Assembly: GCA_018261935.1 (NCBI GenBank)
Contig: JAGTRP010000004.1
Coordinates: 124,001 to 188,000 of the forward strand
From: Rhodocyclaceae bacterium
GTDB lineage: Bacteria > Pseudomonadota > Gammaproteobacteria > Burkholderiales > Rhodocyclaceae
Direction of reading: 5' to 3'
DNA: 64,000 nucleotides
Positions 49,516 to 59,448 of this stretch are shown in pieces (the first letter of the stretch is position 1; each line of letters begins with the position of its first letter). The notes under the pieces were generated by a model that made no database searches, had not been told where the DNA came from, and saw nothing but the letters and a program-made list of their open reading frames with translations. Made by a program: the position numbers and the translations under genes.

Positions 49516-50186
49516 AATACCGACTTGGTCACCCGGGCCAGGGCGGCGGAGACCATCTCGCCCAGCCGCTCCAGGTAAAGGGTGCCCATGTCGCCGTAGA
49601 AGCGCTGGGCGTCCTCGCTGCCCAGGGCGATCATGCCGATGGTGCCGCCGCCGTTCCGGAGCGCGATGAGGGCCTGGGAACGGATGTGGGGAGAATATTC
49701 GCCGAACCAGGAGGCGGTGCCGAAGCCGGCAGTGGAGCCGCAGTAGGGCCGGGCCAGGGTTTCGGCGAAGACCTGGAGCTCCTCGCTCACCGCCGCGAAT
49801 TCCGGCAGATCCTCGATGCCCGCGGGCTTGTCCCATAGCCGCAGGGCGATGTGGGGCACGGCGAAATCGTCGCAGAGATGGAAATTGAGGAGATGGATGA
49901 CGGCCTGGAAGGTCTCGGCGGCAATGAGGCCAACCGCCAGGCGATGGACCTTCTCGCTGATGGCATCGTTTTCCTCGCCGAAAGCGATCAGCTCGGCCAT
50001 CTTGCCTTCCAGCTGCCGGTGGGCTTCCCGCATCACCAGCATCTGCCGCTCGTTGAGGGAAATGGCCCGGCCGCCGTGGGGATGGGGCACGTTGAGGTGG
50101 GCCAGGAGGTCGGCATACTGCTCGAAAAAGCCCGGATTAGCCTGCAGGAAGCGGGCGACGTCATCGGCGTGGATGGCAGCGGTCAT
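49512..50186 (-). CDS. DUF484 family protein (GAF-like)
   Basis: 224 residues. Helical N-terminus with [32 protein letters not shown]-like signature split here as [10 protein letters not shown] and [10 protein letters not shown], a coiled-coil stretch, then a GAF-like domain with [19 protein letters not shown]. The family has no established biochemical role but always sits beside xerC and dapF. Start overlaps dapF by four bases. Confidence 0.88.
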   Translation of the reverse strand: MTAAIHADDVARFLQANPGFFEQYADLLAHLNVPHPHGGRAISLNERQMLVMREAHRQLEGKMAELIAFGEENDAISEKVHRLAVGLIAAETFQAVIHLLNFHLCDDFAVPHIALRLWDKPAGIEDLPEFAAVSEELQVFAETLARPYCGSTAGFGTASWFGEYSPHIRSQALIALRNGGGTIGMIALGSEDAQRFYGDMGTLYLERLGEMVSAALARVTKSVL

Positions 50187-51019
50187 AGTTGGATTTCTCC
50201 GGAAAAAACGGTTACGGCCGGCCCGGTCATGAGGACAGGTTGTCCGGGGCCGCCCCAGGCGATGGAAAGCTCGCCGCCCCGGGTGCCCACCCGCACCGGC
50301 GAATCCAGGAGGCCCCGGCGGATGCCGGCCACCACGGCGGCGCAGGCGCCGGTGCCGCAGGCCAGGGTCTCCCCAGTGCCGCGCTCGAACACCCGCAGCT
50401 TGATGGCATGGCGATTTTCCACTTCCATGAAGCCCACATTCACCCGCTGGGGGAAGCGCTCGTGGGTCTCGATCACCGGCCCGAGGGCTTCGACCGGCGC
50501 CGTGGCCACGTCATCCACTACCTGGACGGCGTGGGGATTGCCCATGGAGACGACGGTGACATCGACCGTCTCCGCCCCCGCTTGCAGTGGCTGGATGACG
50601 GCATCGGAATCACTGACGAAGGGAATCTCCTCGGGCCGGAAGCGGGGCTCGCCCATATCCACGGTCACTTCGCCGCTCTCTTCCAGGCGGGGGGCGATGA
50701 TGCCCCGCTGGGTCTCGACCCGGATTTCCCGCTTGTCGGTAAGCCCGGCGTCGTGGACGAAGCGGGCGAAGCAGCGGGCGCCGTTACCGCACTGCTCCAC
50801 TTCGCCGCCGTCGGCATTGAAGATGCGGTAGCGGAAATCGACCCCGGCCCGGGTCGGCGCCTGGACCAGCAGTATCTGGTCACAGCCGACGCCGAAGTGG
50901 CGGTCGGCCAGGAAGCGCAGCTGCTCCGGCGTCAGGTCGATATGCTGGCGAACGCCGTCGAGAACGACGAAGTCATTGCCCAGCCCATGCATCTTGGTAA
51001 ATTTCAGCTTCACTGCCAA
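50183..51019 (-). CDS. dapF: Diaminopimelate epimerase
   Basis: 278 residues. Starts with [11 protein letters not shown]; the two catalytic cysteines lie in EQCGNGARC and LACGTGACA. It interconverts LL- and meso-diaminopimelate for lysine and peptidoglycan synthesis. The gap to the upstream acetyltransferase gene is 53 bases and includes an A-rich stretch, which could hold a promoter, but none is clear. Confidence 0.97.
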   Translation of the reverse strand: MAVKLKFTKMHGLGNDFVVLDGVRQHIDLTPEQLRFLADRHFGVGCDQILLVQAPTRAGVDFRYRIFNADGGEVEQCGNGARCFARFVHDAGLTDKREIRVETQRGIIAPRLEESGEVTVDMGEPRFRPEEIPFVSDSDAVIQPLQAGAETVDVTVVSMGNPHAVQVVDDVATAPVEALGPVIETHERFPQRVNVGFMEVENRHAIKLRVFERGTGETLACGTGACAAVVAGIRRGLLDSPVRVGTRGGELSIAWGGPGQPVLMTGPAVTVFSGEIQL

Positions 51020-51072
51020 CCCCGGTTTGAATTACAAAAAGAATAACAGAGACATAGAGTTATCTCAAAACC

Positions 51073-51579
51073 TTAAAGCCGCTTCTCCATAACGTAGTCG
51101 TCCATCACGAAGCCGCCGCCGATGTCGGCGACCACCTCTTCCCGGATGGCGAAGCCGTATTTCCGGTAGGAGGCGATGGCCTTGTCGTTGCGCTTATTCA
51201 CCGTCAGGACGAGGGCCAGGTAGCCGAGCCGGCGGGCCCGCTCGGCCGTATGGGTGACCAATTGCCCGCCGACGCCCCGGCGCTGCATGTCCGGGTGGAT
51301 ATAGAGCCGGTCGAGCTTGAATTCCCCCTGGCATATCTCGCAGAAGGCAAAACCGACGCGCCGTCCGGCGCAAAAGGCCTGGTCCAGCCATTTGTCGGGC
51401 TGCTCGATGTCGTCGTAAAGGCGCTCGACTCCGTAGCGCTGCTCGAGCATGAAATCGATCTGGGCCTGGGTGATGATGCCCGGGTAAGTGGCCTGCCAGA
51501 TTTCCCGCGCCAAAGCGGCGATGGCGGGGACATCGGGGGGCGTCACCGGGCGGATGTCGATCTTGAGCTGGTCGTTCAC
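51073..51579 (-). CDS. GNAT-family N-acetyltransferase
   Basis: 168 residues from a GTG at 51577-51579 that overlaps the acyltransferase stop (GTGA). A single GNAT fold with LDRLYIHPDMQRRGVGGQLV as the acetyl-CoA-binding loop (QRRGVG) and LVLTVNKRNDKAIASYRK after it, resembling RimI/ribosomal-type and small-molecule acetyltransferases. Substrate unknown. Confidence 0.85.
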   Translation of the reverse strand: MNDQLKIDIRPVTPPDVPAIAALAREIWQATYPGIITQAQIDFMLEQRYGVERLYDDIEQPDKWLDQAFCAGRRVGFAFCEICQGEFKLDRLYIHPDMQRRGVGGQLVTHTAERARRLGYLALVLTVNKRNDKAIASYRKYGFAIREEVVADIGGGFVMDDYVMEKRL

Positions 51580-52451
51580 GGGTAGTACCTCGGTTGTCCG
51601 GGAGGCCGGGTCTTGAAGCGCTTGTGGAGCCAGAAGTACTGCTCCGGCATGCGCCGCACCTGGGTCTCGATATAGCGGTTCATGAATTCGGTATCCGCCT
51701 CGACGCTCTCGCCGGGATAGTTTTCCCAGGCCGGCTGCAGCTCCACCTCGTAGCCATCCCTGACCTGGCGGGTGATGCAGGGCACCACCCGGGCGCCGGT
51801 GAGGCGGGCCAGCCGCGAGACGCCGGTGATGGTGGCCGCCGGCACGCCGAAGAAGGGGACGAAGATGGATTCCTTGGGGCCGAAATCCATGTCCGGCAGG
51901 TAGTAGAAGGGATAGCCGTCCTTCAGGGCCTTGACCGCCTTGCGCAGGCCGTCCTGGCGGGACATGAGGATGGGCTGGTTGAAGCGCAGGCGGCCACTGA
52001 GGAGCACCTGGTTGAAGACCCGATTTTTCTGGTTGGAATAGACGCTCACCAGGGGCGTGGTCAGGGTCATCAGGGTGCCGCCGGCGTCGAGGCCGACGAA
52101 ATGGGGCGCCAGGAGGATGACCGGCCGGCCGGCCGCATCCCGCAGGTTCTCGAGCCCCTTCAGCCGGATCAGGCGCCGCAGCCGCCAGCGGGGCGCCCAC
52201 CAGCCCAGGGTACGGTCGATGAAGGCCCGGGCGAAGGCGATGAAATGACGGCGAGCCAGATGTTCCCGCTCGGCCGCACCCAGGTCCGGGAAACACAGAC
52301 CCAGGTTGACGAGCGCCACCTGCCGCCGCTCCCGGCCCAGGACATAGAGGAGCTGGCCGACCAGCCAGCCGATGGCGCGCAGCACTGGCAGCGGCAACCA
52401 GTGCAGGAGCCAGAGAAAGCCCAGGAGCAGGCGGGAGGCGAAGGTTTTCAT
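51576..52451 (-). CDS. Lipid A biosynthesis-type acyltransferase (LpxL/LpxM family), first copy
   Basis: 291 residues. One N-terminal membrane helix and the catalytic HX4D motif (PHFVGLD, about residue 117). RFNQPILMSRQDGLRKAVKAL and the phosphate-binding FFGVPAAT region match the HTB superfamily. These enzymes add secondary acyl chains to lipid A at the inner membrane. The ATG at 52449-52451 overlaps the stop of the second copy (ATGA) and is preferred over an upstream start inside that gene. Confidence 0.9.
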   Translation of the reverse strand: MKTFASRLLLGFLWLLHWLPLPVLRAIGWLVGQLLYVLGRERRQVALVNLGLCFPDLGAAEREHLARRHFIAFARAFIDRTLGWWAPRWRLRRLIRLKGLENLRDAAGRPVILLAPHFVGLDAGGTLMTLTTPLVSVYSNQKNRVFNQVLLSGRLRFNQPILMSRQDGLRKAVKALKDGYPFYYLPDMDFGPKESIFVPFFGVPAATITGVSRLARLTGARVVPCITRQVRDGYEVELQPAWENYPGESVEADTEFMNRYIETQVRRMPEQYFWLHKRFKTRPPGQPRYYP

Positions 52452-53293
52452 GATTTCACCGGAGGCGGCTCGGCCCCGGCCGGCCGCTTGTAGCGGTTGT
52501 AGCCCCACAGGTACTGGCCCGGGCATTCCCGCACCAGGGATTCGATTTCCCGGTTGATCTGCCCGGCCCGGGCGAGGGTGTCGCCGGCCAGGGCTTCAAG
52601 GGGGGGGCGCAGATGGAGGCGGTAGCCGCGCCCACCGGGCAGGCGCTCGCCCCAGGCCATGATGACGGCGGCACCGGTCTCGCTCAGGCGCGCCGCCAGG
52701 GTCATGGTGTAGGCCGGGCGGCCGAAAAAGTCGATCCAGGCGCCTTCACCCATCTTGGGAGCCTGGTCCGGCAGCATGCCGACGGCCTCGCCCCGCTTCA
52801 GGGCTTTGATCAGGGAGCGCACCCCGGAAAGGTCGGCCGGGGCCAGGTGCAGGCGCTGGCGCTGGCGCCCCTTTTCGATCATGGCCTGAAGAGTTGCCTG
52901 GCGGGGCGGGCGGTAGAGGACGGTGATGTCGCCGAAGGCCGCGTAGTACTGGGCAGTGATCTCGAAGCAGCCCAGGTGGGGCGTCAGGAACAGAACGCCC
53001 TTGCCCGCCTGGCGGGCCGCTTCCACGTGTTCCCACCCCACCACTTCGACCACCTGGGCCTTGGCTTCCTCGACGCTGCGCAGCCAGATCCGGGGCAATT
53101 CCAGCACCTGCTTGCCGGCCTCGGCCGCGGCCCGGCCCCGCCATGCCGGGGGAATTCCGGCCTGGTCGAGGTTTTCCCGCAGGTGGCGCCGATAGGTGGG
53201 GGATGCGAGGTAGGCAAGCCAGCCGAGCCCGGCGCCTACGGTGTGCACCAGCCTTAGAGGCAGCCAACTCAACAGACGGAATAGGAAAACCAT
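52448..53293 (-). CDS. Lipid A biosynthesis-type acyltransferase (LpxL/LpxM family), second copy
   Basis: 281 residues with an N-terminal helix and HX4E (PHLGCFE, about residue 107). KALKRGEAVGMLPDQ and DFFGRPAYTMT are family motifs. It is paralogous to the downstream gene, and the pair probably performs the two late acylations of lipid A. Divergent from metK, with 175 bases between the start codons. Confidence 0.9.
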   Translation of the reverse strand: MVFLFRLLSWLPLRLVHTVGAGLGWLAYLASPTYRRHLRENLDQAGIPPAWRGRAAAEAGKQVLELPRIWLRSVEEAKAQVVEVVGWEHVEAARQAGKGVLFLTPHLGCFEITAQYYAAFGDITVLYRPPRQATLQAMIEKGRQRQRLHLAPADLSGVRSLIKALKRGEAVGMLPDQAPKMGEGAWIDFFGRPAYTMTLAARLSETGAAVIMAWGERLPGGRGYRLHLRPPLEALAGDTLARAGQINREIESLVRECPGQYLWGYNRYKRPAGAEPPPVKS

Positions 53294-53306
53294 GTAGCCC
53301 GGGGGG

Positions 53307-53334
53307 TTGCAAGCCGCCGCGAAAAAGCTAACAT
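53307..53334 (+). promoter_or_regulatory. Possible metK promoter
   Basis: TTGCAA at 53307-53312 and TAACAT at 53329-53334, 16 bases apart, each matching four of six consensus positions. It would start a leader of about 130 bases. Confidence 0.35.
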
Positions 53335-53340
53335 TATCGA

Positions 53341-53450
53341 GTCGCCGAGTTAATCAGACAACTTGCGGGGCGACGGGGAGGTTCCCAAAAATTCCGCTAA
53401 AGCGTCGCCTGCTCGTGGCCCGAAGCCGGTAACGCCGGACAAATCGGGCC
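53341..53450 (+). promoter_or_regulatory. Structured metK leader with mutually exclusive stems
   Basis: GTCGCC at 53341-53346 and CGTCGCC at 53403-53409 are both complementary to GGCGACG at 53369-53375, so two alternative stems are possible. A separate seven-base stem (GGCCCGA 53417-53423 with TCGGGCC 53444-53450, holding an inner CCGG/CCGG) ends just before the ribosome binding site. It does not match the SAM or SAH riboswitch consensus forms I know. Confidence 0.45.
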
Positions 53451-53468
53451 AACATGGAGCAGAAAACA

Positions 53469-54641
<1,173 letters not shown>

Positions 54642-54658
54642 CCGGGCTTGGGAACCAG

Positions 54659-54685
54659 CAAGGGGAGCCACGGCTCCCCTTTTTC
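54659..54685 (+). terminator. Intrinsic terminator of metK
   Basis: An AGGGGAGCC/GGCTCCCCT stem with a two-base loop followed by TTTTT, about 20 bases after the metK stop. Confidence 0.9.
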
Positions 54686-54717
54686 ACAACCTGGAATCCT
54701 GTACAATTCGCGACTTA

Positions 54718-54777
54718 CCGAGGAGCGCTGCAGGGGCAACATCTTTCCCCCAGGCTCGGTTCAAAACGGCGCTCACC
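54718..54777 (+). promoter_or_regulatory. S-adenosylhomocysteine (SAH) riboswitch upstream of ahcY
   Basis: The leader contains, in order, CCGAGGAGCGCTGC (54718-54731), CAGGCTCGG (54751-54759) and AACGGCGCTCAC (54765-54776), the conserved parts of the SAH riboswitch. CCGAG pairs with CTCGG for stem P1, and GAGCGC pairs with GCGCTC for the pseudoknot. Binding of SAH switches on ahcY. A TACAAT at 54702-54707 is a likely -10 element just upstream; its -35 is weak. Confidence 0.92.
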
Positions 54778-54849
54778 CATTTAACCCGTGCCGGGCACGG
54801 GATGCCGGGTGAGCATCCTGCCCGGCCACAGTTCACGAAGGAGCTTACT

Positions 54850-56250
54850 GTGGCTGAATTCAAAGACTACGTCATTGCCGACCTGGGCCTCGCCGCTTGG
54901 GGCCGCAAGGAAATCAAGATCGCCGAGACCGAAATGCCCGGTCTCATGGCCATCCGCGAGGAATACGCCGCTTCCAAGCCGCTGAAGGGCGCCCGCATCA
55001 CCGGGTCCCTGCACATGACCATCCAGACAGCGGTCCTCATCGAGACCCTGACCGCCCTCGGCGCCGAAGTGCGCTGGGCCTCCTGCAACATCTTCTCCAC
55101 CCAGGACCACGCCGCCGCCGCCATCGCCGCCGACGGCATCCCCGTCTTCGCCGTCAAGGGCGAGAGCCTGACCGAGTACTGGGACTACACCCACCGCATT
55201 TTCGAGTGGGCCGACGGCGGCTACTCCAACATGATCCTGGACGACGGCGGCGACGCCACCCTGCTGCTGCACCTGGGCGCCAAGGCCGAGAAGGACCTTT
55301 CCGTCCTCGCCAATCCGGGTTCCGAGGAAGAGACCATCCTCTTCGCCGCCATCAAGGCCAAGCTCGCCACCGCCCCCAACTGGTATTCCGTTCGCCTCGG
55401 CCAGATCAAGGGCGTGACCGAGGAAACCACCACCGGCGTCCATCGTCTGTACCAGATGCACCAGCGGGGCGACCTCAAGTTCCCGGCCATCAACGTGAAC
55501 GACTCGGTCACCAAGTCCAAGTTCGACAACCTCTACGGCTGCCGCGAATCCCTGGTGGATGGCATCAAGCGCGCCACCGATGTCATGGTGGCTGGCAAGG
55601 TCGCCGTGGTCTGCGGCTACGGCGACGTGGGCAAGGGCTCCGCCCAGGCCCTGCGCGCCCTCTCGGCTCAGGTCTGGGTCACCGAGATCGACCCCATCTG
55701 CGCCCTCCAGGCCGCCATGGAAGGCTACCGCGTGGTGACCATGGAATACGCTGCCGACAAGGCCGACATTTTCGTCACCACTACCGGCAACTTCCACGTC
55801 ATCACCCACGACCACATGGTCAAGATGAAGGACCAGGCCATCGTCTGCAACATCGGCCACTTCGATAACGAAATCGACGTCGCCTCCATCGAGAAGTACC
55901 AGTGGGAAGAGATCAAGCCCCAGGTGGATCATGTCATTTTCCCGGACGGCAAGCGCATCATCCTGCTGGCCAAGGGGCGCCTGGTTAACCTCGGCTGCGC
56001 CACCGGCCACCCGAGCTACGTGATGTCCTCTTCCTTCGCGAACCAGACCATCGCCCAGATCGAACTTTTCACCCGCACCGCCGACTATCCGGTAGGGGTC
56101 TACACCCTGCCCAAGCACCTGGACGAAAAGGTGGCCCGGCTCCAGCTCAAGAAGCTGAACGCCCAGCTTACCCAGCTCACCGAGCAGCAGGCAGCCTACA
56201 TCGGCGTTTCCGTGGACGGCCCCTACAAGGCTGACCACTACCGCTACTAA
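54850..56250 (+). CDS. ahcY: S-adenosylhomocysteine hydrolase
   Basis: 466 residues from a GTG at 54850 with AAGGAG six bases upstream. Longer open frames upstream run through the riboswitch and are not used. NAD-binding [13 protein letters not shown], substrate-site [10 protein letters not shown] and the C-terminal KADHYRY closing the NAD site are present. It splits SAH to adenosine and homocysteine, relieving inhibition of methyltransferases. Controlled by the SAH riboswitch 70 bases upstream. Confidence 0.98.
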   Translation: MAEFKDYVIADLGLAAWGRKEIKIAETEMPGLMAIREEYAASKPLKGARITGSLHMTIQTAVLIETLTALGAEVRWASCNIFSTQDHAAAAIAADGIPVFAVKGESLTEYWDYTHRIFEWADGGYSNMILDDGGDATLLLHLGAKAEKDLSVLANPGSEEETILFAAIKAKLATAPNWYSVRLGQIKGVTEETTTGVHRLYQMHQRGDLKFPAINVNDSVTKSKFDNLYGCRESLVDGIKRATDVMVAGKVAVVCGYGDVGKGSAQALRALSAQVWVTEIDPICALQAAMEGYRVVTMEYAADKADIFVTTTGNFHVITHDHMVKMKDQAIVCNIGHFDNEIDVASIEKYQWEEIKPQVDHVIFPDGKRIILLAKGRLVNLGCATGHPSYVMSSSFANQTIAQIELFTRTADYPVGVYTLPKHLDEKVARLQLKKLNAQLTQLTEQQAAYIGVSVDGPYKADHYRY

Positions 56251-56256
56251 GAAGCC

Positions 56257-56607
56257 ATGCGCCTTCTCGTCCTCTGGATCGTCAACGCCGCAGCGCTGCT
56301 CGCACTGCCCTACGTCGTTCCGACGATCCAGGTGGCGAGTCTTGGCACCGCCTTCCTGGTGGCCCTGGTGCTGGGGCTCATCAACACCTTCCTGCGGCCT
56401 CTCCTCATCCTGCTGACCCTGCCGGCGACGCTCCTCACCCTGGGGCTCTTCATCCTCGTCATCAACGCCGCCCTCTTCCAGCTGGCCGGCGTGCTGATCG
56501 AAGGCTTCGAGGTGGGCGGCTTCTGGTCGGCCCTCCTGGGGTCCATCGTGTACAGCGTGATTTCCTGGGTACTCAGCTCCCTCCTCCTGCCCCGGCAGGA
56601 CGGCTGA
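56257..56607 (+). CDS. Phage-holin-family (YvlD/DUF360-like) membrane protein
   Basis: 116 residues with four membrane helices. NTFLRPLLILLTLPATLLTLGLF is the family signature, with N and P residues that kink the second and third helices. Despite the name, members are chromosomal inner-membrane proteins with no proven lytic role. Six bases after ahcY and two before tlyA, so part of the SAM-cycle operon. Function unknown. Confidence 0.85.
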   Translation: MRLLVLWIVNAAALLALPYVVPTIQVASLGTAFLVALVLGLINTFLRPLLILLTLPATLLTLGLFILVINAALFQLAGVLIEGFEVGGFWSALLGSIVYSVISWVLSSLLLPRQDG

Positions 56608-56609
56608 CC

Positions 56610-57353
56610 GTGCCCCGGGCCGACCAGCTCCTGGTGGAAACGGGCCTTGCCCCTTCCCGCACCGCCGCCCAGCGGCTCATTGCGGCGGGGCGAGTCAGCT
56701 GGCTGGGGGGAGCCGTGGCGAAGCCGGCCCAGGACATCCCCCGGGATGCGGAGCTGACAGTGGCACCCGATACCGCCGACCGCTACGTTTCCCGCGGCGG
56801 CCTGAAGCTGGCCGGCGCCCTGGCCGCCAGCGGCATCGATCCGAAGGGCCTCGTCTGCCTCGATGTCGGCCAGTCCACCGGCGGCTTCACCGACTGCCTG
56901 CTCCAGGCCGGTGCCGCCCGGGTGGTCGGCGTCGACGTCGGCCACGGCCAGCTCCATCCCCGGCTCCAGAATGACGGGGGGGTGATCTGCATCGAAGGCG
57001 TGAACTGCCGGGCCCTGGCGGCTTCCGACCTGGGGAGCCACCTGCCGGCGGCGGGCTTTGATTTGGCCGTCGCCGACGTTTCCTTCATCTCCCTTACCCT
57101 GGTCCTGCCCCAGCTGCCGCCCCTGCTGAAACCAGGCGGCAACATGCTGCTGCTGGTGAAGCCCCAGTTCGAGGTGGGCCCCCAGGGACTCGCCAAGGGC
57201 GGCATCGTGCGCGACCCGGCCCTTTATGGCGAAGTGGAGGCAAAATTGCGGCAGGCGGCAGCAGGAGCTGGCCTCCAGGTCCTGGGCTGGTTCGACAGCC
57301 CCATCACCGGTGGCGACGGCAATCGCGAATTCTTCATTTGGCTCAGACCATGA
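56610..57353 (+). CDS. tlyA: TlyA-family rRNA 2'-O-methyltransferase (hemolysin A family)
   Basis: 247 residues starting at GTG. An N-terminal S4 RNA-binding domain (RADQLLVETGLAPSRTAAQRLI) and a FtsJ-like SAM domain with CLDVGQSTGGFTDCLLQ and VADVSFISL. TlyA methylates 16S and/or 23S rRNA cytidines; some members cause haemolysis, hence the old name. As a SAM consumer it fits the operon. The stop overlaps the metF start (ATGA). Confidence 0.92.
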   Translation: MPRADQLLVETGLAPSRTAAQRLIAAGRVSWLGGAVAKPAQDIPRDAELTVAPDTADRYVSRGGLKLAGALAASGIDPKGLVCLDVGQSTGGFTDCLLQAGAARVVGVDVGHGQLHPRLQNDGGVICIEGVNCRALAASDLGSHLPAAGFDLAVADVSFISLTLVLPQLPPLLKPGGNMLLLVKPQFEVGPQGLAKGGIVRDPALYGEVEAKLRQAAAGAGLQVLGWFDSPITGGDGNREFFIWLRP

Positions 57354-58174
57354 CAATCGAACTCTCCATCGAATTTTTCCCGCCCCAGACGGCGGAAGGC
57401 ATCGACAAGCTCGCCGCAACCCGGAAGAAGCTGGCCGAACTGCGGCCGGCCTTCTTCTCGGTCACCTACGGTGCCGGCGGCTCCACCCGGGAACGGACCT
57501 TCGCCATCGTCAAGGACATCGCCGCCGAGGGCCTCTCGGCAGCCCCCCACCTTTCCTGCGTCGGCTCCACCCGGGCCGGCATCCGGGAAATCCTGAATGA
57601 ATACAGGGCCGAAGGCATCCGCCGCATCGTCGCCCTGCGGGGCGACCTCCCTTCCGGCATGGCAGACCCGGGCGAACTGCGCTACGCCAACGAACTGGTG
57701 GAATTCATCCGGGCCGAGACCGGCGACTGGTTCGACATCGAAGTGGCCGCCTACCCGGAATGGCATCCCCAGGCCAGGTCCCCCCGGGACGACCTCATCA
57801 ACTTCAAGCGCAAGGTGGACGCCGGCGCCAATTCCGCCATCACCCAGTATTTCTACAACGCCGACGCCTATTTCCACTTTGTGGACGATATCCGCGCCCT
57901 CGGGGTGGAGATTCCCATCGTACCCGGCATCATGCCCATTGCCAGCTTCTCCAAGCTGGCCCGCTTCTCCGATGCCTGCGGCGCCGACATCCCGCGCTGG
58001 ATGCGCAGGAAATTCGAGAGCTACGGCGACGATGCGGATTCCATCCGGGCCTTCGGCCTCGACGTGGTCACCGAGCTCTGCCAGCGCCTGCTGGCGGGGG
58101 GGGCGCCCGGCCTGCACTTCTATTGCATGAACCAGGCAGCCCTCACCACCGAGATTTGCCGGCGGCTGGCCTAA
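57350..58174 (+). CDS. metF: 5,10-methylenetetrahydrofolate reductase
   Basis: 274 residues from the ATG at 57350 that overlaps the tlyA stop; an earlier frame start at 57338 is inside tlyA. TIM barrel with SIEFFPPQTAEG, VTYGAGGSTRE, the FAD-binding ALRGDLP and ITQYFYNADAY. It makes 5-methyl-THF for methionine synthesis, closing the methyl cycle with ahcY and metK. Confidence 0.97.
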   Translation: MTIELSIEFFPPQTAEGIDKLAATRKKLAELRPAFFSVTYGAGGSTRERTFAIVKDIAAEGLSAAPHLSCVGSTRAGIREILNEYRAEGIRRIVALRGDLPSGMADPGELRYANELVEFIRAETGDWFDIEVAAYPEWHPQARSPRDDLINFKRKVDAGANSAITQYFYNADAYFHFVDDIRALGVEIPIVPGIMPIASFSKLARFSDACGADIPRWMRRKFESYGDDADSIRAFGLDVVTELCQRLLAGGAPGLHFYCMNQAALTTEICRRLA

Positions 58175-58204
58175 GCCTGCCGGCCAGGGTTATGATCCCG
58201 CATC

Positions 58205-59038
58205 ATGGATAGATCCCTGGCTCTCAAAAGCATTGCCGCCGAGGCCGCCCGCGGCGAATTGATCTTCCCGACCAGCCTCGCGGTCGCCCTGAAGGTCAAG
58301 GAAGCCCTGGACGATCCCGGCTGCCATATCGACGCCGCTGCCCGCCTGGTGCAGTCTGAGCCGCTCCTGGCGGCGCGGGTCGTGGCCATCGCCAATTCCG
58401 TCGCCTACAATCCCCTCGGCCGCGAGATCGCCCAGGTGGGAGCTGCCGTCTCCCGCCTCGGGTTCAGTACCCTGCGCTCCCTGGCGACGGCCCTCGCCGC
58501 CCGCCAGATGGCCGGCCCCGTGACCCGGCCCGAGCACCGGGCCATGGCGGACCAGCTCTGGGAACACACGACCCAGGTGGCCGCCCTGGCTCGCGTCATC
58601 GCCCGCCGGATCACCCACCAGGACCCGGAAACTGCCCTTTTCGCCGGCATTGTCCACGAGGCGGGAAGCTTCTACATGCTCTCCCGGGTCGAGGATTTTC
58701 CCGGCCTCCTGGAGGGAAACTCCCAGGAAGACGACGAGAACAGCGAAGCCGAAGTCGGCCGCGCCGTCCTCAAGGCCCTGTCGGTGCCGGCGGCGGTAAC
58801 CTCGGCCATGGAGGATTTCTGGCACGGCTACCTGGCCCTGCCCCCGGCGAGCCTCGCGGACACCCTGCTGCTCGCCGACTACCTGGCCCCGGTCAAATCC
58901 CCCCTGCATCAGACGAAGGAAGGTGCGGCCGAGCTGGGGGCCGTGATCGACGTCACCCTGGGCCAGGAGACCCTGGCCAGCATCCTGAAGGAATCGGCGG
59001 AGGAAGTGCAATCCCTGGTGGGAGCCCTGAGATTCTAG
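58205..59038 (+). CDS. HDOD-domain signalling protein
   Basis: 277 residues, all helical. The HDOD domain spans about residues 15-200 with FPTSLAVALKVKEAL, RLVQSEPLLAARVVAIANS and FAGIVHEAGSFYML, where the HD-type pair is altered, as in HDOD proteins, which are non-enzymatic. They often act in cyclic-di-GMP or stress signalling; no output domain is attached here. It may be the first gene of a unit with the next two. Confidence 0.85.
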   Translation: MDRSLALKSIAAEAARGELIFPTSLAVALKVKEALDDPGCHIDAAARLVQSEPLLAARVVAIANSVAYNPLGREIAQVGAAVSRLGFSTLRSLATALAARQMAGPVTRPEHRAMADQLWEHTTQVAALARVIARRITHQDPETALFAGIVHEAGSFYMLSRVEDFPGLLEGNSQEDDENSEAEVGRAVLKALSVPAAVTSAMEDFWHGYLALPPASLADTLLLADYLAPVKSPLHQTKEGAAELGAVIDVTLGQETLASILKESAEEVQSLVGALRF

Positions 59039-59448
59039 CCGCCCTGCGGCGGGTCGCTCCCGCCCTTCTCGTCCTGGGCTGTGCCCCGGCCCTGGCGGCG
59101 GAAAGCGTTGCCTGCCACTACATCTACGGCGGAGAAACCAAGGTGCTGCTGGCCGGGCCGGTGAAGTCCCCCTATGGCGTGCCGACCATCAAGGTGGGGT
59201 CCTATTTCCGTTTCCGGGTGGTCTTCCAGAAGGAGCCCGCCGACCTGTCGTCGATCAAGATCTACACCTATGCCGACCGGGAGGATGGCGCCTCCCCCAT
59301 CCACCAGGCCACCTATCCCTACCCGCCGGCCGGCCGCGCCGATGGGACTTACGGCTTCACCGGCCTGCAGTCCGTCTACGAGCCCCTGCGGGACGGGGAA
59401 CTCCAGTACTGGTGCCGGCTGCAGCCGGAAAGCGGAGGGGCCCGATGA
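59032..59448 (+). CDS. Secreted protein without a canonical start codon (ATT proposed)
   Basis: 138 residues if ATT at 59032 is the start; no ATG, GTG or TTG lies in frame before residue 37 (GTG at 59143), yet the codons between encode a textbook signal peptide (RRVAPALLVLGCAPALAA). A GGGAG stands seven bases from the ATT. CTG at 59044 is the other option. After it come two cysteines (ACHYI near residue 28 and QYWC near the end) that may form a disulphide. The stop overlaps the CapA-like gene by four bases (ATGA). Family not recognised. Confidence 0.6.
   Translation: MLAALRRVAPALLVLGCAPALAAESVACHYIYGGETKVLLAGPVKSPYGVPTIKVGSYFRFRVVFQKEPADLSSIKIYTYADREDGASPIHQATYPYPPAGRADGTYGFTGLQSVYEPLRDGELQYWCRLQPESGGAR

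Noticed and set aside
50189-51046. A 285-codon frame antisense to dapF
   Set aside because: Shadow frame of a complete, well-conserved dapF gene.
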